From positions 24,988,501 through 25,052,500 of the forward strand of contig AP031353.1 in NCBI GenBank assembly GCA_037833965.1: a DNA stretch of 64,000 nt, read 5' to 3'. Source of the stretch: Marchantia polymorpha subsp. ruderalis. Its lineage: Eukaryota; Streptophyta; Marchantiopsida; Marchantiales; Marchantiaceae. The notes beneath the pieces are model-generated. The model made no database searches. It was given only the letters and a program-made list of their open reading frames with translations, and was not told the DNA's origin. The stretch's first letter is position 1. Every line of letters begins with the position of its first letter. A program made the position numbers and the translations under genes. Positions 1 to 10,640 of the stretch are shown here, one piece after another.

Positions 1-1800
1 TCCTACTTCGGACGTCAGTCTCACTCTCTTCCGAAGTCTGAAATGTCCGATGTGATGAGTCCTCAAGAGTGCTCTGTGGCTTCTAAAAATCAGCGCTCTG
101 ATTGTAAGTACGTATCGCCTGGTCACAAGTAGATAACCTCTTTTTTGGACTGGCCTCATATCTGAGTGAGATTGACTGATTCATCTCGCAACGCTTCAGC
201 GCTGAAAGGTTGGCAACGCTTGGGGTCACACAGGCATCGTAGACTACCAAGTATTGCTCGTAAGGCCGGAGACCAGGAATTAGATTATTGCCTGAAAACC
301 TGTCTACTCTTCTCTAGACCGATCCGTGAAGTACACTGTCCTTCAAAGGCTCAGTTTAACATCAAGTTCCGTGTATTCTTTACATTGTGCGTGGACTAGA
401 TGGAAATTCGGTTGATAGATAGTCGGGCTCGATGCTAGGAGAGTTACGTTGGAACTCGTGGGTGTCTTCTGACAGATAACAGGGCAGTCTCTTGCAAAGA
501 CAAGCTGCTGCGGTGAAGGTCAGAAGATAGATCGATGGATACCGAAACCATGGCAGCGAGTACAGGAAAAGGGGTAGGTAGCGAGTAATTTAAATTTCTA
601 GAGTCCTTACAGACACAGGTTAATGACATTGATTAACAGCAAAAATCGGCAAAATTCGGGTTAGTGGCATTGAACCTTACAGACGTAAGGTAAGACAGAG
701 ACGTACTTCGACATGGTAACTGAATGGACTGGGAATTTCTCTGAAGGCAGTCAAATTTGACCGTCTACCCTGCCCCCGGGGTATGGCTGGCAAGAGTTTG
801 CCAGATAACGATTTTGGAAGAAAGGATGCATGCTGCACACACTTTCATACCAGATGTTCAACATGAAATATACGCATGTGCGATCAATGTTATGAATCTG
901 GAGATGTATTGCTTGAATTCTCCAGAAGTCCCCTCCAGACCCCAGAACCTTTTGGAATAAAGTAGCTCGGCAGGTGTAATTAGAATTCGATCAAGGTCAA
1001 AGCATAAGGGCGAGCTAATGCTTGTGTTATAGACTGTTAACATTGTAAAATTTTGACTTTGATATCGTCCACAACTGATCGTCTTAAAGACCTCATATGA
1101 ATGTCTGTGAAGACGTTTTCTCTGTTGTGCCTCGTGTGCACCGCACATAATCTGTACAGCAGAAACAAATCCAGACCTGTGCGCGTGTCCTGTTTGTACC
1201 CAGAAAGTCCAGTTCACGAATGAACCTCGATATTAGGAATTTGATCTCTAAACCACTGCTGACAAGTATTCCCATTTGAGGAAAATATTACCATCTTAAC
1301 TGCTCTAATTTCGTTGCACATGTACGCCTACTAAGATTGCAGTTTATGCGCTCGAGACGCTTTAGTCCAAGGTTCTTTTACTCGTCAGAGAGCAAAGGCA
1401 GTACACATTTTTTAGCCCACAAAGAATCTTGCCTTACCTGTCTGGTTCTCCGGGGTGTATTCTCCCAATATCAAATATCGTTTTCAGACATCGCTCTGCA
1501 GATCTCAGTCTGCAGAATCCTGTGCTGTGATTTCTGAACACGCATGCGGGTGAACTGAAATTTGTGATTTCTGTGAGTATGATCCGAGTAACGCTCCTGG
1601 TAGGAACCGCTTTATGGAACTCCAGCCAGACATTAGTGTCTGATCAGCTTCGGTGTGCTTTTTTTCTGCTCGCGACTTTGCACTTCAAAAAGTGCAATAG
1701 TTTCATGCTTGCAGGCTCTTCTTGTTCTCGAACAGAGTGCCTACGATAAAATTCTTACTGTGAAATTCTCGCTGTTGTGTACAGCCTGCTAGTAATGATA
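1..1800. other. No recognisable gene
   Basis: Only short ORFs without domain signatures or convincing splice structure are seen. A small stem, TTGCACTT/AAGTGCAA with a 4-nt loop, lies at 1678-1697. The stretch may hold promoter or upstream exons of the kinase gene that follows, but none could be assigned. Confidence 0.5.
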
Positions 1801-1803
1801 CAG

Positions 1804-3075
1804 CCTCAGGCCATGCACCTGATGCTGCCATACCACCAGGAGTAGATGGTACAGCCCCGGCCCATGAACCTCAGGTTGCCACAGCACCGGGAGTAGATGA
1901 AACAACCCCGGCCCCTGAACCTATTGTTGCCAAACCACCATCTAAATATGTTAAAAGGAAGAAGAGGAATGTAGTGGACACTAGAGGAGCAGAGGTAGGC
2001 TCTTGTTTCTTCTCCTGGTAATTTAATTATCAATGCGATGAGTTCAATGCAGTCCTGTCCATCAAATGTGTGCATCAGAATTTGTTTGTTCGTTACCTTC
2101 AGTGAGTGATCTCCGCATGAGAGCTGATATCCTTTGCTAGACCAGGATAGCGAGCTGAGGCATAGGGTTCGTGCTCAGTATATTACAATAAAGACACTGC
2201 AAGATGATAAGGACGTTTATAAGTTCTACAAAAAGATCGTCAAAATAGGCGAAGGTGCGAGCGGTAAGATATATGAGGTCGAAAATGCAAACGATGGAAA
2301 TGAGAGACTGGCAATGAAAGTTCAGAGGAAGAATGAAGGGGGAGAGGGGCTGAAGGCCGAAGACTTGAGAAGGATCTACAAAGAGCTCTTGATCACAGAC
2401 AAGGTACTACCACCACACGAGCACATCGTGCAGTTGGAGGATGTACTGGTAAGCCCGAACAAAATGTTCACTGTGACACAGCTCTATGCCAAAGACATCA
2501 CTCTCCATGATTTTATCAAAACGTGCGAGAACACCAGTGCACGCAGAGTGTTCAAGCAAATAGCCGAGACAGTCCGATTCATGCATAAGTATGGCGTCGT
2601 GCACATGGACCTGAAACCGGAGAACGTTCTATTCACAGCTCCGGACTTCATGGTCACGAAGGTCGTAGATTTCAGTCGTGCAGAAGTGGTCGGAAGCCTT
2701 GCCAAGGAGGTTCACAACGGATTTAAGATAAGTGACTGGTTCAGTCCTGAAGAGGTGGCGGAAGCAGCCAGAGAAGGCCAGCCCACGGTTGATGTCCAAT
2801 CCTTGGGAAACATACTGCTCAGCATTCTGAGCGGAAAAAGCCTTCCGTTCCAAACGTCAGGCGCCAAGTTCACTCGAGCAGTTGCAAAACTCCAGCCTAG
2901 ACGAGAGCTATTTCCCGCACCAGCTTTGGATTTGCTCTCGAAGATAGGGCCAGGGAAGCACGGGCCCAAGCATGTTGCAGAATTACTGACAGTAGAAGAA
3001 ATCTGTGAGCATGAATGGCTTCTGGGCCAGACTTCCGGCGAGACTTCCCGCGTGGAAGGGACGACGGCATCCTGA
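1804..3075 (+). CDS. Atypical serine/threonine protein kinase, 5' end unresolved
   Basis: A protein-kinase domain fills 2146-3075. The glycine loop GEGASG lies at 2248-2265, the ATP lysine (AMK) at 2317, the catalytic loop HMDLKPEN from 2602 and the metal-binding triplet DFS at 2668-2676. The HRD arginine is Met and the DFG glycine is Ser, so activity is uncertain although K, both Asp and the Asn are kept. The loop context KIGEGASGKIY recalls STE20/PAK-like kinases, but family placement is weak. The ORF has no ATG at its start. The best model removes a GT-AG intron at 1995-2145, which joins phase 0 to an upstream exon open at 1804-1994. That exon encodes imperfect Pro/Ala-rich repeats (PGVDGTAPAHEPQV, then PGVDETTPAPEPIV) and a basic KRKKR patch. 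The true start lies further upstream and was not found. The stop is TGA at 3073-3075. Confidence 0.75.
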
Positions 3076-3083
3076 TGCCGTCG
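3062..3083 (+). repeat. Hairpin spanning the kinase stop codon
   Basis: The arms CGACGGCAT and ATGCCGTCG pair perfectly over 9 bp with a 4-nt loop, and the TGA stop sits at the loop/arm boundary. It could be a chance structure or an mRNA stem at the translation end. Confidence 0.5.
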
Positions 3084-3345
3084 ATACTGGTTGCTGGTGG
3101 CAGACCTTTTGATGAGTGTTGCTAGTCATGTAAGTCCAGAGGTGTGAACCCAAACAATTGCGAGTCTATGAACGGATATTAAGTAGCAGAGGTCGCCCTC
3201 AGAGTTTTCAGGAGTCAACCGATCAGCCAATCGACCGGTGTCATTCAGGTAATGCTGCCGAAGATTCTTCATGTTATGCATTCTTGCAGTTAAGTCGATC
3301 GAAATACTCCTCAGACACGAGACAGGCCATCACTGATGTGTGTGC

Positions 3346-3505
3346 TGCTTATGACATGCTCTCTTAATATACATTTATGGTTGTGCATCGAAATTGTTGA
3401 AATTGATGTCTTTAGATAAAATTATTCTTTCATGTCCTATTAACTTCAATAATATATTTTTTCCATGAATGTACAATGAAAATAATATCATCCGTGATCA
3501 ATTAA
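3346..3505 (+). repeat. Direct repeat copy 1 (diverged pair)
   Basis: This segment starts at TATGACATGCTCTCT and is repeated in diverged form at about 4038-4205. Shared blocks in the same order include TTGTGCAT, TAGATAAAAT, TTCTTTCAT, AACTTCAATAA and CCATGAATG. The copies lie about 0.69 kb apart on either side of a reverse-transcriptase relic. Confidence 0.6.
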
Positions 3506-3593
3506 AATTAGGTTTGAATGACATTTTATGTTTCCCATGATATTTTGCATTGATAAGAGCAGAATTTTTAGACTGAAAAATTTCAACGTTCAA

Positions 3594-3710
3594 TAGGGAA
3601 AAAAATGAGTATGGATTATGCATGTAAACGTTAAAGAGGATAGGGGATAGAACGGAACCCTGTGGGGTACCCAGGGTTTCCTGGATGTCGATGTTTACAA
3701 AAGCTTGCAC
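3594..3710 (-). pseudogene. Reverse transcriptase fragment (LINE-type relic)
   Basis: The minus strand encodes GTPQGSVLSPILFNVYM at about 3671-3618. This is the RT signature G-x-PQGS-x-LSP-x-LF found in non-LTR retrotransposon (LINE) and related reverse transcriptases, where it lies just ahead of the catalytic YxDD box. Only about 40 codons are recognisable. The catalytic YxDD and the remaining RT motifs are absent, and flanking sequence is AT-rich and non-coding. It is a dead fragment, probably 5'-truncated or eroded. Group II intron or Penelope-like RTs share this motif, so the class is inferred. Confidence 0.7.
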
Positions 3711-4037
3711 ATCAAATAAAATTATATTAAAAATTTACAAATTGATGATTGCAAAGTAATGTGCACAAAAACTTCGTTAAAATATGATTTATTTTGCATA
3801 ACATTGAAATGAGTAGAAAATCACAATTAATTTCTGTAAAAATCAGGAATCTAAAATTTTGTAAAAAATTCAATAATCGCATTTAAAATTTTAACATCTC
3901 AAAATACTAACTAGCAGCTCATAAAGAATTAAAATATGATGAATGATTTAAATACATCAATGCATAATTTAGAATAAAATAATAAAATCAATAAAATAGA
4001 TCTCAAATAATTGAAAAAAATTTCACAATAATCTATA

Positions 4038-4205
4038 TGCTGATTATGACATGCTCTCTAAATATAGTATGATTGTGCATAAATATTGGTAAAAACTAAT
4101 AATTTGTAGATAAAATAGTTCTTTCATTCCATAAAACAAGAACTTCAATAAAATGTGTTTTCCCATGAATGGATGTGAAATAAATATAATTCCATCCATG
4201 ATACA
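4038..4205 (+). repeat. Direct repeat copy 2 (diverged pair)
   Basis: Diverged second copy of the segment at 3346-3505, again beginning TATGACATGCTCTCT and keeping the same block order. It marks a local duplication around the RT relic. Confidence 0.6.
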
Positions 4206-5550
4206 ATCATAAACATACAGAGGTGCATGTATAGCAATGTTATAGTACCAATAATTCATGGTAGGAGTTAATTCAAAATTTGATTAAGTCAGATGAGATT
4301 AACCCCGGTTAGTCAAATTATTATGTTTATCACTATATAATAAAGCTGTTCGAAGCTTTTAGCGACATGTATTTAAGATTTTTGAGGGAAGTATTTGTGT
4401 TCTCGTGGTCGTAATCAAACAATGTGAAACATGTATCAATTCTACATGCTCACATGTGATGTGTGTGTATGTTTGCTGAATAAAATTTATCTTCCAATTT
4501 TCACAATGATAACTCAGCAAGGTTAGCGAATCTAGAGCTCTCTTTCCTCGTTTTTGATCTTCTACTTCGCTCTTGTGCGCGAGATTTTGGGGGCCCTATT
4601 TGATGTACAAGCTCGGAAGATTCTATCTTTTTTGGAAATGCAGACGCCATGATGCTCTGGTGGTTGACGTATTGCTAGATTTTCAAAATATATTTTTTAA
4701 TCCCAATAATCACATTCTACATATTTTATTACATATGCTTGGATAGGACCAAGTGTCTTTACCCAACTACTTACTTTTGATGAACCACTATTTCATGCCA
4801 ACATCGGGAATGAAGATAAAGTCCAATACGCATGCGTCGAAGTAGGCAAGAGTCTATAATGAAATACGCCGTGCTGGTGGCGGCCGCCATCAGGTGCCTC
4901 ATTTGGTCACAGGCAGTCAGTCACGGGGTTGACGACTTTCTCGGCTGACAGGAATTCGTCAGTTGCCTTTCAATGCGAATCCGTACTATTGGCCTCCATT
5001 ATCCACTGGAGGGCGACCTTAGATCCGGCACGAGATCCTTCACGTTCAACAGCCCCATAATGCTGGATGCAAGAGATGAGATTGAGCCAAGATTTCTTGT
5101 TAACAAATCACCACATTTCACAGCTTGCACTCTTCGTGCACCAACTCTTATCAGTATCTTTTTCAGATGTGTGAGATCGGATGTCATGTAGTGCGATTGG
5201 GGCCTATGTTTCCGTTTTGGTTTCATCCTTGACTACTTGATGAAGTCTTCCCATTCATCTTGATATGTTACTCGGTCCAGCTCACAACGCCTGAACTAGT
5301 ACGCTGTTTCGGTTTTCTACTACCTCACACAGAGCCAATAATTGTTGCAGTATCACGGTTAGAAGTCTGGTGAGGATATTTCCATTAGTTTGTGTGTTCG
5401 TCTTATGCTCTAATGGAAGCGAAAGAAAAGACAGCTGTAGGAAATCCCTGGCATGAGGTCTGTCTGATTCATGACACAAGTTTCTTTTTCTATTGTTAAG
5501 AAGTCTGATGGTCGAGGGTAAGCTCAATCGGAGTAATCGGTTTACAGAAA
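4206..5550. other. Intergenic; no gene seen
   Basis: AT-rich to about 4.8 kb, then more balanced. Short ORFs at 4973-5191 (+) and 4999-5226 (-) overlap each other and show no domain. The 5.2-5.55 kb part probably holds the promoter and 5' UTR of the epoxide hydrolase. Confidence 0.5.
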
Positions 5551-7676
5551 ATGGAGTTTCCGACGAAGGGCATGGAGCATAAGTACATCGTGACAGAGCT
5601 CGGCAATAGAGTGCACTGCGTGGTCGCGGGAGCTGGTAATAGCTACCATTCCATTTCATTTCATTTCATTTCATTTTCCTTCCCGTTTTCTCCGTTCTGA
5701 GGAAGGAAACTGATCGGCAAGAAGATCGAGCAGTTTACTGTCGCAAGTGTGAGCGATGTACGTCTTCATTCCTTCACTGGACTTCCACATTCCTGTCATC
5801 AGTATGTACCCTTATTGGACACCAAGTCTTTCAACAGCTTGTGATTGCAATCCAAGCACCGTTGTAAGTGGATCGTGTTTGGGGTTGTCGCTTCTTCAGG
5901 ACCTCCGGTGTTGCTTCTGCATGGCTTCCCAGAGTTCTGGTACAGCTTTCGCTACCAAATTCCAGCACTGGCTGCTGCTGGATTCCGCGTTATCGTTCCA
6001 GACACTCGAGGTGCAGGCGAGTCAGAAATCGTTGAAGCAAGCGACAAGTACATGTGGAATGACATAATCGGTGATATAGTTGCCGTCTTGAAAGGACTCA
6101 ATGTGACTGAGAAGGTAAGACTCGGTAAGGCATTCGACCCTGAGAGTTAGCATTATCAACCCCATTTCAAAACGCTTATGTAACATGCGGAGGAAGATCT
6201 ATGAATCACACTGATATATTCTTCAGATTAGCAGTCACAAAGAGGACCATCTATCAGATAAGATGCAATTCCTTCTCAGATGGAATGCACTTAATTTTCC
6301 TTTCATGTGGCATCCCATTTTGACAGCTCATTTCAACACAATCATTTATATTCGATACTGACATTGAACGAGTGCATCCACCACGTGCAGGTCCTTGTGG
6401 TTGGACACGACTGGGGAGCTTCGTTCGCCGGGCATCTATCACGGATCCGACCTGACCTTGTCCGAGCCGTCGTTTATCTGGGTTTCGTTCCTTCCACATG
6501 GAGAGTTCATCTAACCCTCTGGGAGGACACGCGGGCTGCTTTCGGCGATGAAGTATATATACATGTCTTCCAGGTATCTCTACCGCTTTCTCACTTTGAA
6601 ATCGATATCAGGTTTGTATAATCAATCGGTACCAGATTAACCGAATGCCATTGCTGTCTCATGGTCATTGAAGTAGGAATAATTCACTATTTGGATGACC
6701 GGGCTTGAAAAGATGGATCTATATATTTCCTGCCTGTATCCAGCCGGATATTTTCGGTTCCTCAAGCTCTGCTGTGTAAAGTGTGGCCGAGTTGTCATAA
6801 GTTTCGGAACTGTGTGAATTCATTTCAGGAGCCCGGGCGGGCAGAAGCTTTGTTTGCCAAGGAGAAGACATCTTCTTTGATGTTGGCGTTTCTCACTCGG
6901 TGGAGCGACGATCCCCAACTCGGTATTCCAAAGGCTTCCTCCGACAAAGAAGAAGCCCTACCAGATTGGCTCACATCTGCAGATCTCCAATTCTATGCAG
7001 ATACTTTTGATAAAACGGGATTCACACCCGGTTTGAATGTGTATCGCAATTTTAAGAGGTTGGTTGTCGACTTGAACCTTGTGTGGATAACGAACTGACA
7101 TGAGATGGCGGCAGAGTAGCTGTCAAGATGGTTTGCGCAAGTAAAACTGAACTCCACTGTGTGAACTCTGCGATTATCATTGACTGTAGAGAAAATGTAC
7201 GTCTTCAAGACCTAACATAGATGTGATTGTTTCCTCTTTGCTTCAGCATGGATATCATCAGAGCTTTTTAGGATCGTTGGGACATGTGTTGAAGCTTTTG
7301 CCTACAGCAACTCACAATGCCTCCAGAAGTATGATGTCTGTATGTACAGAATCGAGACACACATTTTATATTGTTAATGAACGTTCATGATTGCGAGCAA
7401 ATGTGCAGGTCTATCGAACTGAATGCTCCGTTTATAGACAAGCTTCTCGAGCATCCGTCATTATTAATAAAGGCTACGAGGGATCTTGGCTACCAAAACG
7501 TTTCAAGATTTCAATCATCTTTGGATCCAGAAGAAATACTTGCTGCCAACAAACCTCTATCTCCCAATCTACAGAAAGTCGTTGTAGTTGATGCTAATCA
7601 CTTCCTGCACCAGGAGAAGCACGAGGAGGTAAACAAAGCTATCATCGAGTTTTTTATTTCTTGCCCCCCGTCTTAG
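5551..7676 (+). CDS. Epoxide hydrolase (alpha/beta hydrolase), five exons
   Basis: Exons 5551-5635, 5900-6114, 6391-6573, 6829-7058 and 7409-7676 join through GT-AG introns with matching phases into 326 residues, the usual length of a plant soluble epoxide hydrolase. The oxyanion motif HGFPE is at residues 36-40. The nucleophile is Asp107 (VGHDWGA), the charge-relay acid Asp263 (TRDLGY) and the base His302 (DANHF). The lid tyrosines fall at Tyr156 (YIHVFQEPG) and Tyr233 (LNVYRNF), matching the positions known from potato StEH1. The enzyme should open epoxides, for example of fatty acids, to diols. No signal peptide is seen, so it is probably cytosolic. All catalytic residues are present and the gene looks functional. 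The start is the first ATG, with MEFPTKGMEH as N-terminus. Confidence 0.92.
5652..5677 (+). repeat. (CATTT)n microsatellite in intron 1
   Basis: About five tandem CATTT units lie just downstream of the first donor site of the epoxide hydrolase gene. Confidence 0.9.
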
Positions 7677-7679
7677 TTA

Positions 7680-10640
7680 AATATCGTCCACCCATGTTTA
7701 CATATGGTTGAGGTCAGGTTTAGGGTCTTGTCCCCATGCTTCAAAATTACCTTGCCAAGCAACGTGAAATGTGACAGTTGTCGTAGGCCGAAGTACATCC
7801 AAATTCAATCAGCAACAACTCGGTAATTGCTCGTAATGTTTTTGTTTAATCTGTGTAAATTTGTACTTTAATGAGTCGGGCGCTCCAGCTAAGCTGGGAA
7901 CACTTGATTGTGTTGCAGTCTGGTGTTCTGTAAGTAACTGATCAATATATTACAGGCAGCAAAGCTCCTCCTGTGTACATGTCTCTTCCCACATGCTTTT
8001 GTCTTACTATTACTCGCGAGCAGGTGTCCAAACATTTCTTCATGCTCGCTTATTATCCGAGTATTACACTGGAGCAATGTCAACGATCATTGCAGTTGTA
8101 TTCTTCGATACATCTCAAAGGATATCAAATAACCTGATGGCCCTCTAAATTACTAGCAGTGTTGAGAATCTCCCTAATGACTCCCTTTACTAGGATGAGT
8201 TGGCCTTTGTGCTTTTGGGGCTTGCTATTTTTATCAACCATGCATAAAATGTACCACGAAAGACAGAAAACGATCTCGTTCCGCCCGATAGGAGAAAGCC
8301 TGTCGTCTTGTGACACAGATATACAGTAAATTGTACAACTCACACCTCAACTTCTATTTATTATGACATTTAAGAAATAAAAGAATGCCGTAAGGAATCA
8401 AGAGAAGGGTTTCAGTAAAGATTAGAAGAACATAAGTCTTTAAGGGCAAGAGTTTTTAGGCTGGAAATAAATCGATGAAAATGAATGGAAACTCTCAGTT
8501 CTGCACTTAAACATGGGTGGGGTGGGGCGAATGGAGTTGTGATAAAAATCAGTCCTAGGACTTGTAAGTTTGAAAAAACTTACTGAATGAAGGACACCGA
8601 AGTCCTAAAACAAGGACCAAAACAAAGCCAGGGCAGAGCTAGGTGAAGGTTCATAATGGACATGGACCTGAGTTATGTAGGATGTGGATGAAACGGCTTA
8701 AGCCTATGATTCATAGATAGTGGCCTGCTCTTTATATGAAAACCTTATCACCTATTGTGAGCATCCAGGCAAGAAGCAATTTCCACTCTTTGTACCCGCT
8801 CAGGGTGTTAAAATACGAACTTATGTGAATCCACGAGTTTATTTAGAGAGGCTGTAAAGGTTCCTTGCTTCAAGGGGTCACATTAGACTTGAGACATTGA
8901 TGACTGTCAGTCTTTTTCACAGAGACTGAAAACAACGATCTTCTGCAACATTTTTCAATAACTGAATGAGAGAGAAAATATTAAAACTGACGATCCACAC
9001 CTGGAACGATGACTTAATGTCGAGTAAACGCTCCGAACATTTAGGTCATCAATCGTGCAATATTATTGTTATTTACTTGGGATCAAACTCAGGATGCTCA
9101 ACTACCAATTCGAGAAACTGAATTTGATGCATAGGATTGCAACTTAAATGTCAAGTGTCAGAAATTTTCATCTTCTCAAAACTTGACTGGGAACTTTGAT
9201 CACATCAGCGACTGAATGCTATCACAGCAGTCAACAGAGGTGAATGCGAGAAACAGAGTTCACTGGAACCTACAAGTACTTGGAGACGGAGCTGTCATGT
9301 ATAAACGTTTAAGTCTAAAGATTACTCTTTAGTGGTTCATTTCACGCAGTATTCCGTGAAATGTCCAAGTCATTCAGGTTGCAAGCAGTTTCAGAGGCAG
9401 TTATACATATTGCAGAGAAGGTGCCTGAACAAAGATCAATTTTGGCCTTCAAAAAAGAAATTGAGAACCAGTGTCTAAACCTCTGCAGTACTGACTATTC
9501 CTGGATCCTCGATTAGCTAGAGGTCATTTGGAATGCTGCTCTGATCGCCATGATCATTTTCCGTCAGAAAAATTCCAACTTCCTGAAATCCTATAAGATG
9601 CTGTTATGCACTGGCCATGGATTACTGGATGCTGCATTTGAAGGCTGAGGTTGCGAATTGCTAGGATTCACTGGACCCTTCATGTGATACATTAAATAAG
9701 CAGGCAACTGACTATCGGAAATGCGCTGCTCGCTCTCCGCGATCCATGTTTTAGATCTAAGTCCTTCACGGTATTGAGTTTGGAACAGAGCAGAGCCGTA
9801 TACCTGCAGTTGGAGAAGAAGGAAAATCGAGAAGAGAATTGTGTCAGAAACTCAAGCAGACTTCAGGTTTTTGTCCCTTCACCATGTGATCCAAGTGTTC
9901 TCCTATCCGCAGGTACTCGTAAAAAAATTATTCCAATTTTACCCACCATAATTGACGAGGGGTGATGAAAATTGCCCAGCACTTTTCACCAGAGTCCCGT
10001 GGCAGCGGAAAGTTGAAGCTTACATATCATAGGGAGAGTGGCCCTGTGGTTAAAAGCGACAGACACGTAAATCTGCTGAAGGTCTTCTACGTCACACTGA
10101 ACGTGAAGAAAGTAAACCTAGCAAGTCTGAACAGCACTGGCTACAATTCACGGCTTAAATTCTAGGACCCGGGTACGAACTCGCAATAGCACAAAATTCT
10201 GCCAACCACGTTTTCTATTTCGACTAGCCGTACAGTGACACTGATTTAAGGTTGATAGCCATGAGACTGCAAGAATCGACGAAGACTGATTCTCGATTCT
10301 TCCCACTACAATTCCTCGCTGTTTTTGGCAGTTTGACGGCTTCTCGAGCCTCTCTACCCATGTGCTCTGCGCCGTACTAAACCAGGGTTGTGAGGTTGTC
10401 TTTGAAGTGAGCCAAGCAAATCAAACAGGAGACCGACCTCGACCGACCTCGAGTACTTTGGAATTCACATTCGTAAGAGCGATGCAATAGAAGCATACCC
10501 CAATGACGATGGTCTTGTCAACATAGACGCCAGCACAGAGCCTTGCTAGCACACTCACATCAGCTTGCCTTCAGTCATCGACTAGAAACACAAATTTGCT
10601 TTCGGCGCCACTGTCAACATTTTGTGTCGGTAAGCATATT
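7680..10640. other. Gene-poor intergenic stretch
   Basis: Mixed-composition sequence with only short ORFs (for example 9774-9965 and 9962-10165, +) that lack domains and splice logic. Nothing else is recognised. Confidence 0.5.

Noticed and set aside
7236..7330. Alternative exon 5 of the epoxide hydrolase after TTTGCTTCAG
   Set aside because: Joining there in phase leads to a stop within about nine codons and loses the acid and histidine. The acceptor at 7408 gives the complete enzyme.
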